A stretch of 64,000 bases of DNA from Tanytarsus gracilentus. Its lineage: Eukaryota; Arthropoda; Insecta; Diptera; Chironomidae. Below, piece by piece: positions 1 to 14,600 of the stretch (positions are counted from its first letter, which is position 1; each line of letters begins with the position of its first letter). The notes beneath the pieces were generated by a model. That model made no database searches and was not told the DNA's origin. It worked only from the letters and a program-made list of their open reading frames with translations. A program made the position numbers and the translations under genes. The DNA is taken from assembly GCA_038502055.1 (NCBI GenBank), contig JAXRKN010000045.1, positions 7,677,501 to 7,741,500 of the forward strand, read 5' to 3'.

Positions 1-2451
1 AGGATTTAAAATGAAATTTCGTGTTTAACTTTAAAAGTTTTCAAGCATGACTCTCCAGGTGTAAATTACATATAATTGAGTCATTTCAGAATGTTAAAGA
101 TTTTCAAACTTATTCCACAAGTAAAGTGAAAAACTCTCCTCTGTGTAAAAACGCTATCAACGTCACTAATTTTGTGTTTGCCAACAATTCATATTTTACA
201 CTCTCGGGACATAAAAACTTTTCATTTATTTTATGAAAAACTTTTTTCTCTCTCAGTGAATGCCACTTGAGCCATTTTCATGGTTTTGTGCAAAGAGAAA
301 GAACGAAAAAGAAGTTGAAGGGGAGAAAACTTAACTTTACGCTGCTGTTCTTGGCTCTATTCATTTATTATGAGAGTATTAAGTACTCCAGACGAGCGGC
401 AAAAAAAGAGATGGAGAGGGATTTCCCGAGTGCCAGGTACTTAATCCCAATCAACTCTCTGCTCGTGCTATTTACAATGTGTCTTATGCTGAATATGAAA
501 AGTAAAACTTTGAGCGTGGTGGTGAAAATTACTTTAAAGTGGATTTTAAAGAGGTTGGAAAATTATCAACTTAGAAATTTCTGATGATAAAATTACTCAT
601 AATGGGTTGAAATTAACGAGAAACTATTTCAAAATGTCTTAGAAATTATAAAATAATAATTTCATCAAAAATTAAAGCAACAGTGAAGAAACCGAAAAAT
701 CTCTTAATAAAATGATTTTAATCCTTTAAGGACCTTTAAGGACATTAAATAAAATTACAATCGTCTTGTCAAACCCACACTCAATTTTTATTATGAAATC
801 GTAATCAAACGACAAGAAAATGAATTATTAAAGACATTTTCATTAATTCATAACCTATTGAGTCATTCTGTGTCCCTTTTTTCGGAGTTTCCGTCAGTTG
901 ATTATCCTCATAAAAATTAAGTGTCAAAATGAAGTCATTTACATAAAATGCGAGTCAATCTTCTTATAAATCCCTCATGAACTAAACTCATTCGCTCAAA
1001 TGATAGATAAGCATCTAAAAGGCATTTTATGGAAATCAGCTTACTACAGAAAGCATTTAATTTGCCATAAAGAGTGGAAAAGGAGAAAAGAAATGAAAAT
1101 GTCGCCTCGAGTGTCCTCTCGTATTCACTCACGCCCACTCCTCCACTGATTATCTTTAATTTTAATCGGCTTTCCGATCGATATCCCAATTATCCAATTA
1201 CTAAACTAGTTTTCATGTCTTCTTTGAATATAAATGGATTTTTTCCTGTATAGAAATATCATTAAAAAAAATAAGGGATGGAAACTTTTAATTAGAAAAA
1301 TTATTTCAATTTTTTTATTTAAATTTTTTAAAAATATTTTTTATTTCCACCCCTCGCATAAAAGCTCTGGAGAGACTCTCGTGAAGTTCTTGTTCAGCTC
1401 TCGAAACAACTTTTATTTTGCCTTCATCATCAACTCGCTCGAACTCGAGGGAAAATCTTACAATGTAAAGAGATGAAAATTCTTAACATGCATCATTATT
1501 ATCAGTCATAGCTCGAGCTTGTCGATTATATGCAGGAGCTGAGAGTTAATATTCAGATTTAGTAGACTGTAAACAGCTTTTTTTCCTTTTCTCTCGCAAT
1601 TCCTTTCATCCAGCGTATCCTCCTTCATCTATTCATAACCGTACAAGGATTTTCCCTGCGCATTGAAGAGGTACAAGTGAAATTATTACGAGAAGAAAGT
1701 TGGTGAGGGTTAAAATTGATGAAAAGATTGCATGAAGCGTGTTTTCTCTACTAAAATCCTTTTTCTGTTCTTCACAACATTACACGAAGGAAATTTATCA
1801 CGAAGATGTATGAGATGCATGAAATAAAATGCTTAGATAAGGCAAAAAAAAGAAGAGAAGAGTGAGAGATAAGAAAAAAGAACTCTGAAGAGGTTTTTGC
1901 GCGCTGAAAAGCTGTCATGAGTGCAATTCGTTTCAATTTCTTTAACCCCTTGCAAATCTGAGCGCGATTTTACAGTAAAAACTTAAAAGTCTTAAGTTAA
2001 AATTAGACTTTGAATATTTTTAGAATCTTCAGATTGTTTTAGAAAATGATTTTTATATTTGAACTTTTTAGATTTCTTGTAACCACGCTGACCTTATTAT
2101 AAAATTGTTTATATCGCAGAAAAAATATTATTCTACTCGACGAGCAAAACTGTATGACTCAATTTAATATTTTTTTTCCGCGAAAATGATGAAAAATATA
2201 TTTTTAAAAGGTTTTTCATAACAACGAGCGACGGTGGAAATTTTATAATGGCAATAATAAGGAGGACTTTAAGGAAAAGTGCAAGGAAAGTGGAGCACGA
2301 AAGTAGAGGAAATCTAATGATCTCCATTTATTTAAATTCCTACCCTAGGACTGTACAACTGTGAGCTATAAAACACACAAAATTCAGTGAATAGTGAAGA
2401 AGGAAAAAGATGAGATGGAAAATATGTGCTGGCTCATAAATTTACATTTAG

Positions 2452-2470
2452 AGCAGCAGCAGCAGCAGCA
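2452..2470. repeat. AGC microsatellite
   Basis: About six tandem AGC units lie between an AT-rich block and a TATTATGATG stretch. There is no coding frame around it that resembles a polyglutamine gene. Confidence 0.8.
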
Positions 2471-3730
2471 TATTATGATGAAAAACCATACGCGGATGCT
2501 AGAGCTAGATGTATGCGGATCGAAAAAATTAGAGTGAGAGAAAAACATGGAAATTTTCGAGGTTTTGAAAAGTTTTGTTGTGGGTTTTAGTAAAATTGAG
2601 GGATTTTATGCGAAAATTGTTTAGGGTTTACAAATTAACACAAGTCAGATATTTTTAAACAACCTACAAGTTTTTTATCAGTATTTTATAAATTTATAAA
2701 AATTAAATTTTCAAAATATTAAAGTGTAAAATTTAAAAAATTAATTCCGACATTTGCATTTTAAGCACCTTTAACTGTTAAAAATTGCGTCACATCTGTC
2801 ATTTTGATGACTCAAAAGTCTCTTACGAGAAATTCGAATATGCAAATAACACGCGAACAAGAACATTTTGTCGACATATCGCGCGATTATTATTCTCTTT
2901 CGCCTCATGTACAATTCCGAGCTTATGGTGTCATTTATGAGATGAAAAATGCTGTTCTAGACTGTAATCTCTTTCTTTTTTTTTATATATCTGCACAAAA
3001 AAAATATATAAAAACTGCAAAGCTCTTGACATGTATTTTTGCATGATTGTGAGTTGTGCAAAACAATAAAAAAAATGTACGAGAGGAGAAGAAAGAATGA
3101 AAAAAGTGTTGTTCGCTGTTGAGCGTAAAGAATTTTTTTGTGTGATTTGCACACACCATTTAAGCGAGTGAAGTCAGTCCTTGCAATAATAATGGGATTA
3201 GTTCAAGGTTTTTATGATAATTCAACTCAAAAAAATTAATTCAGTTTTTGTTCGAAAAATTCCAATGTAAAATTATTTTAAATTGCAGTTTGAACGCTAA
3301 TTTTGTACCCTCTGTCATACCATCGAAAAAATACCCCGAATCTCTTTTGAGTTTTTGCGAATTTTCACTCTAATTAACTTCTTTTTTAAAGATCCCGCAA
3401 TTTCTAGCAAACCAGTAATTTCCATCAGATCCATATCCACATTCAACTTAATCAATGCATGCACAATCTCCACGCAAGGATAGTCTTTAAGATCATGCAA
3501 TACAGTGAGAGAGAGAAAGCGAGATCTCCAGCTTAAAGAGCGGAGCAGAGCAAACGATTTTAATGAAAATGGTACCGTAATAAATTAAACGTTTGAAGCG
3601 CTCTGTAATGCGCACACAATGGCAAGCGAAATGAAAGGTGGAAGAATTCCTTTTCTTTTCTTTTTTGCTGGATTTGCAGAAAAGAGTACGCGAGCAAGAA
3701 ATGCAAAGGGAATGCAAGGGATTAAAATAA

Positions 3731-3826
3731 TTATTGCAGTTCTTGTAGTTTAAATCTGCAATAATGTAAAATTTATTTGTGCATAATTGCATGTATTGTA
3801 GTTTAAAACTGCAATAAAGACAAATT
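3731..3826. repeat. paired inverted/direct short motifs
   Basis: TTATTGCAG at 3731-3739 is mirrored perfectly by CTGCAATAA at 3755-3763, giving a 9-bp stem. About 55 bases on, a second TTGTAGTTTAAA.CTGCAATAA unit repeats the first one, and that unit is itself nearly palindromic. So a unit of about 22 bases occurs twice in direct orientation. This may be a protein-binding array or a fragment of a small mobile element; I recognise neither. Confidence 0.5.
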
Positions 3827-6800
3827 TTAGATAAACGCACATTTCGTAAAAGTTTTCTCCCCTTTACGAACTCTCGAAAGCCACAATGGCAATAATAAGA
3901 AAATAAATAAAAGCCAAGCATTAAAAATGCGAGTATGGAAACGAAGAAAAGAACAGAAAATTAGTCTGAGGTGTGCGTCGCGTTCTCTGTTCACTCTTTT
4001 GTATCTCCCTCTCTCACGATACATGCCTGCGGGGGCATTTTAGACACTCTCGACTGACGATGTTGATGATGATGACCGTTTGCTCCAAAATCTAGACTTG
4101 CTGGCTCTTGCTCCGCTTCACTTGGCAACCGCGACTCATCTTGGGAGTTCTTAATCAAATGCGCTACCCGAAATAAAATGAGATGAGCATTGAGGCTTGG
4201 AATGGGCGTTTTATAAAAGGGGTAATAATACACAATCTCTCGTTGTCTTGCCACAATAACGGTCTGATATAATTTTTTATGAGTCATGGTCGGGATCACT
4301 TGATGATTGACAAAAAACTTTAATTAATTTTTTTTAGAAGTAATCAAAAATTTTGATTTACATTTTAGAAATAATTAATTTTAGTGTTCCTTCCCTCAAA
4401 AATTTGCAAACTCGGTTCATGATGAAAAAATTAATAAATTTTGCACAAAAAACTTTTTTCTGTGTCACAAAACTCCAGCCGCGTTGCCACGGTGTGAGAA
4501 TTGTTACAATTTTAATTACATTTCGGGTAACAGCAAACTCGAGTCCAAAAATAAGAGAAATTAATGGGTGATAGCGCATAATTAAGCTAATTAAAAAGTG
4601 AAAAGAACAATCATCAGACAAACAAGAGCTGCATGAGGCGGCAATGGTGGGCTTGTAATGAGAATTTCAACTCGCAGCCAAGATTAAAGGTTAAAACATG
4701 AAAAAGTTTGTTTTTAATTGAGAGGAAAATGTCTTAAAATGACCTTTTTAAGCATGTTGTTTTGTTACTCGCACCAAGTCCATTCTTCAACGTGTTTGCG
4801 CCATTAGTATTATTAATAATCGAAGTGGAATTTTAAGCGTAGGCATGATACAAGAGAATGAGATTAATTAGAATAATTTTTGCGCTGTTAATATTTTGAT
4901 TAATTGCTGACTTAATTGTGAGACATGTCAACTTTGCGAGCTTTGAAGATCGATTGGATATAAAAGAATGTCACTAAAAGTGTGGGAGTGAATTAATTAA
5001 ATTATATTTTGGTTTATTGCTCAAATCAGTTAAATAAAATTTATTCTTGTTAATTGAATTATTCGCCGATTAATTAATTAAATATTTTGAAATTTTGATT
5101 ATATTTAAAAATTTAATTGAAACTTGCAAAGATGAGTGACTGAAGTTAAATTCATAATTCGCTCCTAAAAAATTTTCTCAGAACTCAAATTCAAAACAAA
5201 AAACTTTTAATTAAATTTCCAAAGAAATTGATATTAAAATGGTTAAATTTTAAGCGCTTTCTCAGTAAATTTTCTCAAGAAAAACTTTTTTTTTCTCAAG
5301 TGAAATTTAAATTTTGTAAATACTTACTCAATAAAATATAAAATTCTCCCTCATAAAATATCAAATTCAAAAATGCTAAATTTTCATATCATTTTTATCC
5401 TTATCAAGAATGCTCAATAAATGCCTTTTTTACTCTCTCGCCCTTAACACACAAAAAATTCCATATGTATTTCATAAAATATGCAAATAAACCATTCATT
5501 CGCCTCCCCTAAAAAAAGTGGAACATGAGTTTTCAATATGTGAGTGAATATTTGAGTTATCAAAGCTATCCACTTCCATCATATTTATCATATCATCCCT
5601 TTGGGGTTGGCCGTTAATTCTGTCATGTTGAATTTTTAATTGCTTTGAAATTTCATATTTTATTTTCGGTGTTAAAAAATTACTTTCAAAAATAAATTTC
5701 AACTCAATTAAGTAATGCATAACTTACAAATGAACCCAACTACCAGCACAACAAAAAAGTTTCCATCTCGCTCTCAATTTTCAAATCAATTTTCAATTTC
5801 GCAAAGCATTCAAAAGGCAATCGGGATGGAAGGAGAGAAAATACACAGAAGCAGCAGGAGAAGCAATAAGCGGAATGCAATGCTAGTAGGTAAAGCCATT
5901 CGTTTCAAATTGTTATCTCCATTGCTGACATCACACAAATGCAAATAGCGTTCGGGAGAGAGAAAGAAATATTTTAAAACAACAACAATAATCAGAACTG
6001 AGACACACAGCAATCGGAACGGAGCAAAAGAAGAAAAAATAAATAAAAATATAAACACAGAAGAACATCGAGAGGAGTTTCGCACAGAGAAAAGAACTGC
6101 AAGAGAGATTTTAATATCAACGCGCGGCGGCGACTGCTGAAGCTAAATGCATTTTTTTACAGCAGGGCATTTCGAGGTGGAGTTTGTAGTAAGGGTCATT
6201 TTAAATCTATCCACGATTAAAAATTTAAATCTTCTCTTTCACAACTGAAAGATTTGAGTTCGAATATAATTTCGGCATTAACTTTTTTCTTTTTTTATAA
6301 AAAAGGATTTTTCAATGGTCAATTCCAACTTTATAATTTCCTCATCCCGATCTCTCTTTTCTGTTTCGCCTTCCAAAGAACAAATAAAATAATTCCTCTG
6401 CAGTTTATTTTATTTCTTTTCTTTATTCATTTGTTCGTCTCATTTCTTTCTCTTGCTTATATATTTATTTTTCCCTCTGCCATGCCGGAGAGTATTCATC
6501 TCATCTCGGGTGTTCAGTTGTTTGCTTTGGATGCAGCAAGAAGAAAAAAATAATACGAGAAAGATTTTAAAGGTAGAAAGGAAAATGAATAAAAGAATTG
6601 GTAAAATAACTTTTTTTTTCGCAAATATATTCTGTGTAGAAATGAATGTTTTTTGGAGCACACGGGCAGTGTACTCTCTCACTGACTGGCTTGAATATCT
6701 TTTACTCATTGCAGAACGGTAGAGAGCAGTAAAATGGAAATATAAAGCATATCTCTGAGCTTGGTTTGTAGTTTTTAATCCCAATATTGCGATGCTGCTT

Positions 6801-9800
6801 CTTGGGGTTCATTAATAAAGTTTGTAAATTAAATATTTTTGAATTTGTGTTTCATATTCAAAACTGTTCCAAGACATCACTTGCAAATATTACTAGGTAA
6901 ATGCATGACTATGAGACTCATTCCAGTTTCTTTCTTTCATTGATCTTTATGTACGTCTCTTATTCTATTTATTGTACATTCATACATATCTCCTCCACCC
7001 GACTATAAAGGAACCTGAGCATGACATCTTATAGTCGAGAGTGAATAAGTAGAATTGCAAGCAAATATAAAAACTCATTGTTATAGCTCCACATAGATGA
7101 AGGTAAATATTGGTCTCGACGAGAGAGTGTAGCAGTTGAATAAAATCTCCTCCGATGATCTATCTACGCAAGCAGCAGGCTCGAGATACTGTCATTTAAT
7201 TTTCATACTAAAAAGTATAAATTCTTGTTTAAATAAGATATTTTTTTTCATCACCCAAAAGCCAGATGTGCTGGTTACTATTTTATATTTTTTTCGTCTA
7301 CATTTCGTATGTCATTTTGAGTCGACCTGAGACATGTCGCACATCGAGACACACATGAATATTTTTCACATTTCACTTCTTTTTTCTAGGGGGCGTAAAG
7401 TGTGTGTGATCTGCCAAAATGTCTTTCAAGATGCGCTCAAATATTTCCTCACAACTTTTTTGAATGAGAAAAATTTAATTAAGGAAAAAATGTTTTTTAT
7501 TTTTATATTAGAGAAATGAGATTTTGTGGAGGGTGACTAGAAAATTTAGAAAATTCAATTTTTCATGGTTTTATTTTTAAGGTTGAACTTTTGAGAATTG
7601 TTTCTATCAAGACTGCGCAGATGGCCAGCCTAAAATAATGGGAGTGTTGACAGAAATCATTTTGTAGAAATAAATTACAAAGTTATTTAAAAAATTAGAT
7701 TTATTTCAGCTTTATGTTACTTCACGTTTAAATCTCAGTTTTATAAAATAAAAATCTTCCTTTTTTAATCTCACCAATTACCAATTTCATCATCAACAGC
7801 TTATATCACAGCCAATATTCACATTTCATCGGAAATCATTCATCAGTAGTGCATGCATGCTCACCATTCACAGCATAAAAACTTATAGAAAGCTATCGAT
7901 GATGATCCAGATAACATTTGCGACCTTCATTAATCCCAAAATCGGATTTATTTTTTCTCTCTCGCTCACTCACTCATTCGCTGCTGTTCTTTGCAATACA
8001 ACAATAATCCAATCGATTTCAGAACTGTGCATTTAATTTAAGAGGAAACAAAAAAATGAGAAAGAGAAAAAAGATTTTGATCTCGCCCGGCATCAGTTAC
8101 ACAAATTTACGACACGAGAAGATTTTTCTCTGTGCTTACCTGATGATTACCTTAATTTCATCATTAGTCCATGCCCGAGTGACTGAAAGAGAAGAAAAAA
8201 AAATTGCCGAAACTCAAAAATTTTCTCTTTTTTTTCAGCGCTGTAATTTCTTTTTCTACAGACAGATTTATGTGCTGTGTCCACATGAAGTTGCTTGTGA
8301 GGTTCGTTCTGAGAAGTTGTAAAGAAATAATGTACTTAGAAAAATGAGAACAAGGTGATAAGAAAATTTATTTTAAACAGAAATATTTTGAGAGCATGAA
8401 AATGTTGTTGAAGCATGAAATAAATGTTGATGTCTCTATAATTTGTTTTTCTTTGAAATTTGTTTGTAAAAATAATAATTTTTTTATAAATAGCGAAAGT
8501 TAAAAGGTCGTTCATAAAATTGTTAAAGTAAACACCAAAAGTCCTTTTTAACTTCGTCAACATTGATGGCAATAAGCTTTATTATAAAATTTAAAAAAAG
8601 TTCTGAAGGGCAATCGAATGATGATCGAGAGGATGAATGACGAAGTGAATTTAATTTATTTTCATTTTATTTCGACTGCAGACATCATCAGGCAAATGAA
8701 ACATTGAATTTGATGCGATCAATGCGGTGCCGAAATTTGAGAGTTCATTCTTTGTGTTAGCAGGTAGAAAAGGAAAAAATTCTTCATCTGCGTTTTTTGT
8801 GTTAGCACATGAAGGCACTCGATTATCAACATTAACAGTATTGAAGCTTAAAATTCCACACTGACTTTAGTTTTTAATTATTTTTGCTCTATCAGCATCG
8901 AGCTTAAGCTTGAACTGAATTCAAATTTAACTGTAGTTTCGCAATTGAAAGCTTAAAAAAGTCTAAAAATGCTCGCGAGTCGATAAAAAGGCAATAAAAG
9001 AATTTTTTCTTTCTTTCTTAAATTCTTTTTCGCTTTTCTTCTTCTTAATTTTGCTTTGCACTGTTCGCATTGTGTTGATCTGGTGCTGGTGAGAGAGAGA
9101 GAATTCAAGTTTTTATGCTCTGAACTGAATTCAACTTTACTTCATTGAGGAAGTGCTTCACAGTGACATCAGATGAGGCGCGAGATTCTTAAATTTCTAT
9201 CCAAAAACTTGTCGCAAACTTTTAAAGATAAAAAAGAAGAAGAAATTTTTGAAACATAATAAAAGCATTTAAAAATCTTCTCCTTGGCATTGAATTCACT
9301 TTGGACTCTCTTCGGCTGAATTTACTTTGCTGTTGCTCTCCCGAAAAGAATAAGAATCTTTTTTTCGAGGGCAACAAAATCCCATCATGATGATTTATGG
9401 CATCGACAGAGAGTTTTACAGAATGAAAAGAAGACGGCATGGCATGAAGCAGTGAGGGCATAAAAGAAGGAGGAGGAGATGGATATAATGGAATGAGAAG
9501 AAGAAGAAATGTAAAGAGTGCAGGAGATGGAGTTGTAAAAAATTCTTTAAAAGATCTTTTTAGTTCTGGTCGTAAAAAAAGGAAGTTCACTAACACATTC
9601 GAAACTTAATCTTCCTTTTTTGTAACAATTACATTCGAGATGATGATCTTCGATGAGTTGTAAAAATTACAGCACATCCTGAATTTTAAAAGATCTAAAA
9701 AAATATTTTCATCTTCTCGAAACTCATTAAAGGACCCAAAAAATATTCAAACGTGCCTTTTTCACAATTTTTCACTCTTCATCTCTCAACACATTCGTAC

Positions 9801-11465
9801 GGGTATCATAGCGAAGAAAATAAAACTTGAAAAATATCTGCCTCTCGAAAAAAAAGAGAGACGAGAATAAATATTTACTTTATCACTAAAAATGCAGAGT
9901 GAGTGTAGAGCGAGATAAACAAACATAAACTTAAAAACCACACGGCATTATAGAATGTTGACGTCGTCTGCGTGGACTCGTTAAAATGTGAAAAAGGAAG
10001 CGAACATTTTTTTTCGGAGGATCGTAAAAATTTTAGAGACAAACTAGCGAACGGTTTTTACGATTTGGAATTTCATAAAGTTCCAAAAGATTTTTTTCTT
10101 TAATTAACTTTCACGATTCACAGACAAAGTTGAAAAAACTTCTAATCATTTAAATTTATCAGAATGCTTTCAATTTGCATGCACGACAATTTTCTCGATG
10201 CCACCCAAGAAGATTCTCTATCTTTTTTGCAACATTTTAACTTTCCATAATGTGTTAAAATCCATTCTCTGAATAATCGAGTGATAAACTTGTAAAGTTT
10301 ACTGCCTGAATAACAACTCGACTCTTAAGATCTATCGAGACAATAAAGCACTTCTATGGATTATGGCCGATACTCACTTAACGTTCATGAGGCATCAATT
10401 AATATCAATGACAATGTTCGAGTCTCACTCGAGTGTCTCATGCGCAAATATTTAGAGAAACTTTTAACAAGTTAAAACTTCAAAAAGTAAATTCATTTAA
10501 GGTGACACATGATTCAAGTCAACAGTGTAATTTCACAAGTTTATCCGCAAATAAGGTTAACAAAAAAAACGGTACTTGCATGTCAATGACATTTTATAGC
10601 AGTTGAAGTTTGAATGAATTTCATTTTGCACAACCATAATGAGGAAAATTGTAATTTTATGTTTCATAATTTTTAGAAAATCCTAAAATACTGTTTAAAA
10701 TTATTTAAATCACGAATGTCACGCTAAAAATTCCCTGCCCTATCTCAATTGTAAATTTGGTCAACTTCCACAATGTCGAATGTACAGTCACATAATTGTC
10801 GAGTATTATCACGAGCTAATCACACACAGGAAACATAACTTTTCGTCCATTCAAACAAGTTTCAATTTTTTCCCATGAAACCTCCGAAAAAAAAATATTC
10901 CGTCGATGATGAAAGAATTTTCTCTCGGTCTTTTTTGTCTTCATTATTATGTGAGTGGATAAAATGTGTATGCATGCATATGGACGAAATATATCGATGT
11001 AGAGAAAACAATTTGTGGTTTTCAGCTTACTCATGTGAATTCGAAGTATAAACCGAAAAAAAAGAGAGGAATGACGGAGAGATAAAATGTGGAAAAAAAT
11101 TGTAACAGAATTAAAGTTTAAAGGCATTTTTTCAATGCATTGAAATTATCGAGGAAGAAGTTTAAATGCGAAGTAAACGCAGATGAAATATTTAATGCAC
11201 TGAAAGGCAAACAAATGAAAAATATCAAAGTCATTAATCGGGGGATATTTGGAGGTGATGGAGCATCGAATTTTTGGGAGAATCCATAATGATTTTTTAA
11301 AAATATTCTTGCAAAATAAAATTTATTAGTTTAATTTTTTACATGTAAAAAATTGTTCCGACTCATAAATATAGTCACACGAAAGGCGATGCACTTTAAA
11401 GCAATTTTTACGGTTTTACACAATTTTATTTCAGTATGCTTTGATTATTTTAAAATTGTTTTAAT

Positions 11466-11633
11466 ATGAAGAAAATATTTTGGATCATTCTCGTTTTAAT
11501 TTTTGCACCAAATCTCGCGTTTGCAACTTTTTATGTGGGATTCAAAGCGTAACTTTATTAAATCAAGAATTTATTAATTTTATTAATTAAAATTTATTTT
11601 AGGATTTCCTGGGTTTTTCATAAAATATTTTGA
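11466..11633 (+). CDS. possible small secreted peptide (weak)
   Basis: An ATG at 11466 opens a 28-codon frame that reads like a signal peptide: Lys-Lys, a hydrophobic core, then Asn-Leu-Ala-Phe-Ala as a plausible cleavage site, followed by TFYVGFKA. The stop at 11550 directly overlaps a GT donor at 11549. Splicing to an AG at 11601-11602 would give exons 11466-11548 and 11603-11633 and a 37-residue product. I know of no homologue. An AT-rich genome produces hydrophobic short frames by chance, so this is a hint only. Confidence 0.15.
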
Positions 11634-14600
11634 TTCGTTTCAAAATTCTATCAAATTCAATGTTTACCAGCCGAGTCGATGAGAAAGCGAGAAGAGTGCC
11701 CTCAAAAGGTCTTCACAATTTTTTGATGATTCATTTTATTGATTCAACATGAAAAGTTCCTTTCTACGCTCGCCATTGGAACTCATACTCGTGCCTCACT
11801 CACCACTCACTCATTGCTGTGTGCGCGAGCATTCATAATTTTTTTCTCTTTCTCGCGAGAAGAATGAATAAATAATGTAATTAATGGCAATTTAAAAGCG
11901 AAAGAATTTTTCACACATTTCTTTTCTGCGCGCGGGTATTCGTAAGACTTCAAACCAAATCGATCGCTTTGTTCATGCGAGAGTTTTATGGTAATAATAA
12001 AAAACTGCTATGAAGTTTTTGGAATGTGTTGAAGCGCAATTTTGATAAAATTTTAAGTCGTTAATTTTTAGACATTTCATATCAAGTGACTCCATAAAAC
12101 TTTTTCCCCCTCTTTTATTTTCACATTAAAAATATCATTTCCAAATTGACTATTTGAATTTTATGGCATTTATGATTTTTAAATATTCTCCAACTTCATT
12201 TTTTTCCCATTCGATTTTTTTCTTCTGAAATTGGTTTTTGATTGTGGAATTTATTAGTTGTGGGCATGGGAAGAAAAGTATAAAGTACATGAAATCATGC
12301 TGCAACATTGTATGTCGATTCTGTCATGTTGCTACTGCCATTCTTCAATTTGTTCTTTCTCGTTTTTTGTTGCATTGTAATGCACTGCATAAATTGTGCA
12401 TTATCGAATGAGGAAATTTCTTCCGCATTTACTGTATTTGTATTTATTGTGGTGTCTGCTCTGATGCAGGCACTTTGAGAATGTAAAATATCTTGTTAAT
12501 TAGTGCTCTGATGATGTTGTTGTAGGAAATTTCTCAAAAATGGCGTAGCATTAATTAATTTTGCAAACTTTAGAGGAGAAAATAAATTTACATCAATTTT
12601 TGCCTTAAAGTTATGCAATTTCACAATATTTAACATTCCTCAACATTTTCAAACCCATGAAATTACTCATTCTCATCCAGAAACTTATAAAATTCTCCTC
12701 CTCGAGTTAATTGTGCATTTCTCAAGTCCGCAAATGAAATCGAGACAAAGGAATTTCCTGCTTTTATTCCAATGAAATGAAATGAGAACTCGCAATTTCA
12801 TCTTGACCACTTGTGTGATGCTTCGTCAACCTTGTGTGAACGATGATAACATTGAAATTTCTTGGAAAATATAAAAGAACAGCGGTTGGTAGCTGCGGAC
12901 CATCAAAAAAATAAAGAGAAGAGATGAAAAGAATGTAATTCCGATCATTTATCATCAATTTGTTCAATGTCACTCATTCTCAAATTTCTTTTTAAAAAAT
13001 CATGATGTGATGATGAGACCAAAAATGGAAGCGCATGATGAATATTCGAAAATTAATGGTTGCAAATGAATGTTTAAAAAGTTAGAAATGACAAAAACAC
13101 AAAATTAAATTGAGGACAAAATTTCGCCTAAAATTTATGCAATTTAATTTTTTCCTCAAAATATTTAGTCTCAAAAAAATTAATGATTTTTTTTTGTAAA
13201 CACTCAAACGCCCTTAAATTTTTAAATTCATCTTGAATGCCTAATTAATTGCTGATTAAAATCACCACCAAAATAAAATTTCCAAACAACAACCGTAGGC
13301 GGATTTTCAAAATTAATATTCGATGAATCTTTTTATCAATGAAACATAAATGGCATTCACAACTTAACGCGAGTTAAAAAATAAAAATTTAAATATTTCC
13401 TAATTAATGTTCCACCGAAAAGAATTAAAATAAATCAAATTGAGAAAGAGAGAAAAAGTTTTCAGGTGTGAAAAAAGGCAGACATAAATTTTGCAGATAA
13501 ACACCGGAGTGAAATGGAAAAGAAAAACGAAAAAGCTTAAAATTTATTTCTCTGTCATCTCCACACACATACAACAAGCGACATTAAGCAAAAATATATA
13601 AAACTTTGCTCTCTTATGGAGTTTTTTGTGTGTGCCTTTGGGGTTATATAAAAATTATGTCAAACTTATTAAAATTTAAAAATATATTTTTTAAAACTAA
13701 TTTTAAAAAAACGTTAAAGTTTTTAAACATTTTCTAAAAAGTTGCTAAACATGACATAATTTTTAAACACTCCCCACTGTTGTGATAAATGAAGATAAAT
13801 TTCCTTATTTCGTGGTCTGAAGCACTTTTCCACTTTACCACAGGTTTTTCCATTTTACAAGTTTTAATTGTTTCTCTTAATAGTTCTTGTTGTGGACTTG
13901 TTGCCAGAATCGCAATCGTAAACTTGAGCAAGCAAAACAAAAAATGCCCTCGAGATATATTTAAGACAAATGATGAAGAGAAAAAATAAAAATTAATTTT
14001 AAAGTTTGCAGAATTTTTTTTGAATAAATGAACCTGAAAAGTTTCAATAAGAAATAAAAACTTATTCTTCTTCTTCTCTCCTTCCACATACTTACAGCAC
14101 AACTCAGCAACATTCAAGGTAATAAAAGGCACAACATTAAGCACATTTTCCTCAAAAGAAAACTTCTTTCTAAACCGCAAGACTTCAATTAATTTGCTTT
14201 TTATTTCCTGCCATTTAATTGAGAAAATGTTTTGCAAGCAGGAACTTTTGTGCTTACAATAACAAGAAAATGTGTATTAAGAAGAAGATTGAAGGTGCAC
14301 AGGAGAGATAAAGGAAACTGGCATTTTCCTTTCTTATAAACTGTTGCCTCTGTATGTGGATTTATTGTTGCTTGGTTTCCTCTCTCGAGAGACAAAACGG
14401 CTGATTTAGAAAAAAGATTAGGAAATTTAGCAAAAGTTCGATTGATTTTGAAAAATATTTTCTAGAATTTAATTTAATTTTAAATTGCCATCCCTTGATT
14501 TGCTTCTCGAGGGTATTATAATCGCTTTTTGCATGCTTACACACAATTTTCCAGCCGGTAGCATGAAATATGCCATATACACATGGCAGCATCAGAGCAT

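Larger units (their letters stand above)
1..9600. other. gene-poor AT-rich region
   Basis: I see no recognisable gene on either strand. Open frames here are short (the longest about 140 codons), low in complexity and unlike any family I know; many begin only at non-ATG codons. The stretch contains many pyrimidine runs, TAAT-rich blocks, a short AGC repeat near 2452 and a cluster of small inverted motifs near 3731-3826. It could be intergenic or part of a very large intron, and nothing in the window decides between these. Confidence 0.6.

Noticed and set aside
3493..3921. 142-codon open frame on the minus strand
   Set aside because: Overlaps other open frames of equal quality, has scattered Cys/Ser/Phe with no motif, and contains the inverted-motif cluster at 3731-3826. 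Looks like chance.
9222..9596. 124-codon frame with a Pro/Leu-rich stretch
   Set aside because: The apparent membrane-like segment comes from purine/pyrimidine-biased simple sequence (GAAGAAG tracts on the other strand). No homologue recognised.
13734..14237. 167-codon open frame on the minus strand
   Set aside because: No signal peptide, domain or known resemblance. The second half is rich in Phe, Lys and Ile, as translated AT-rich non-coding DNA tends to be. No supporting splice or promoter signals.
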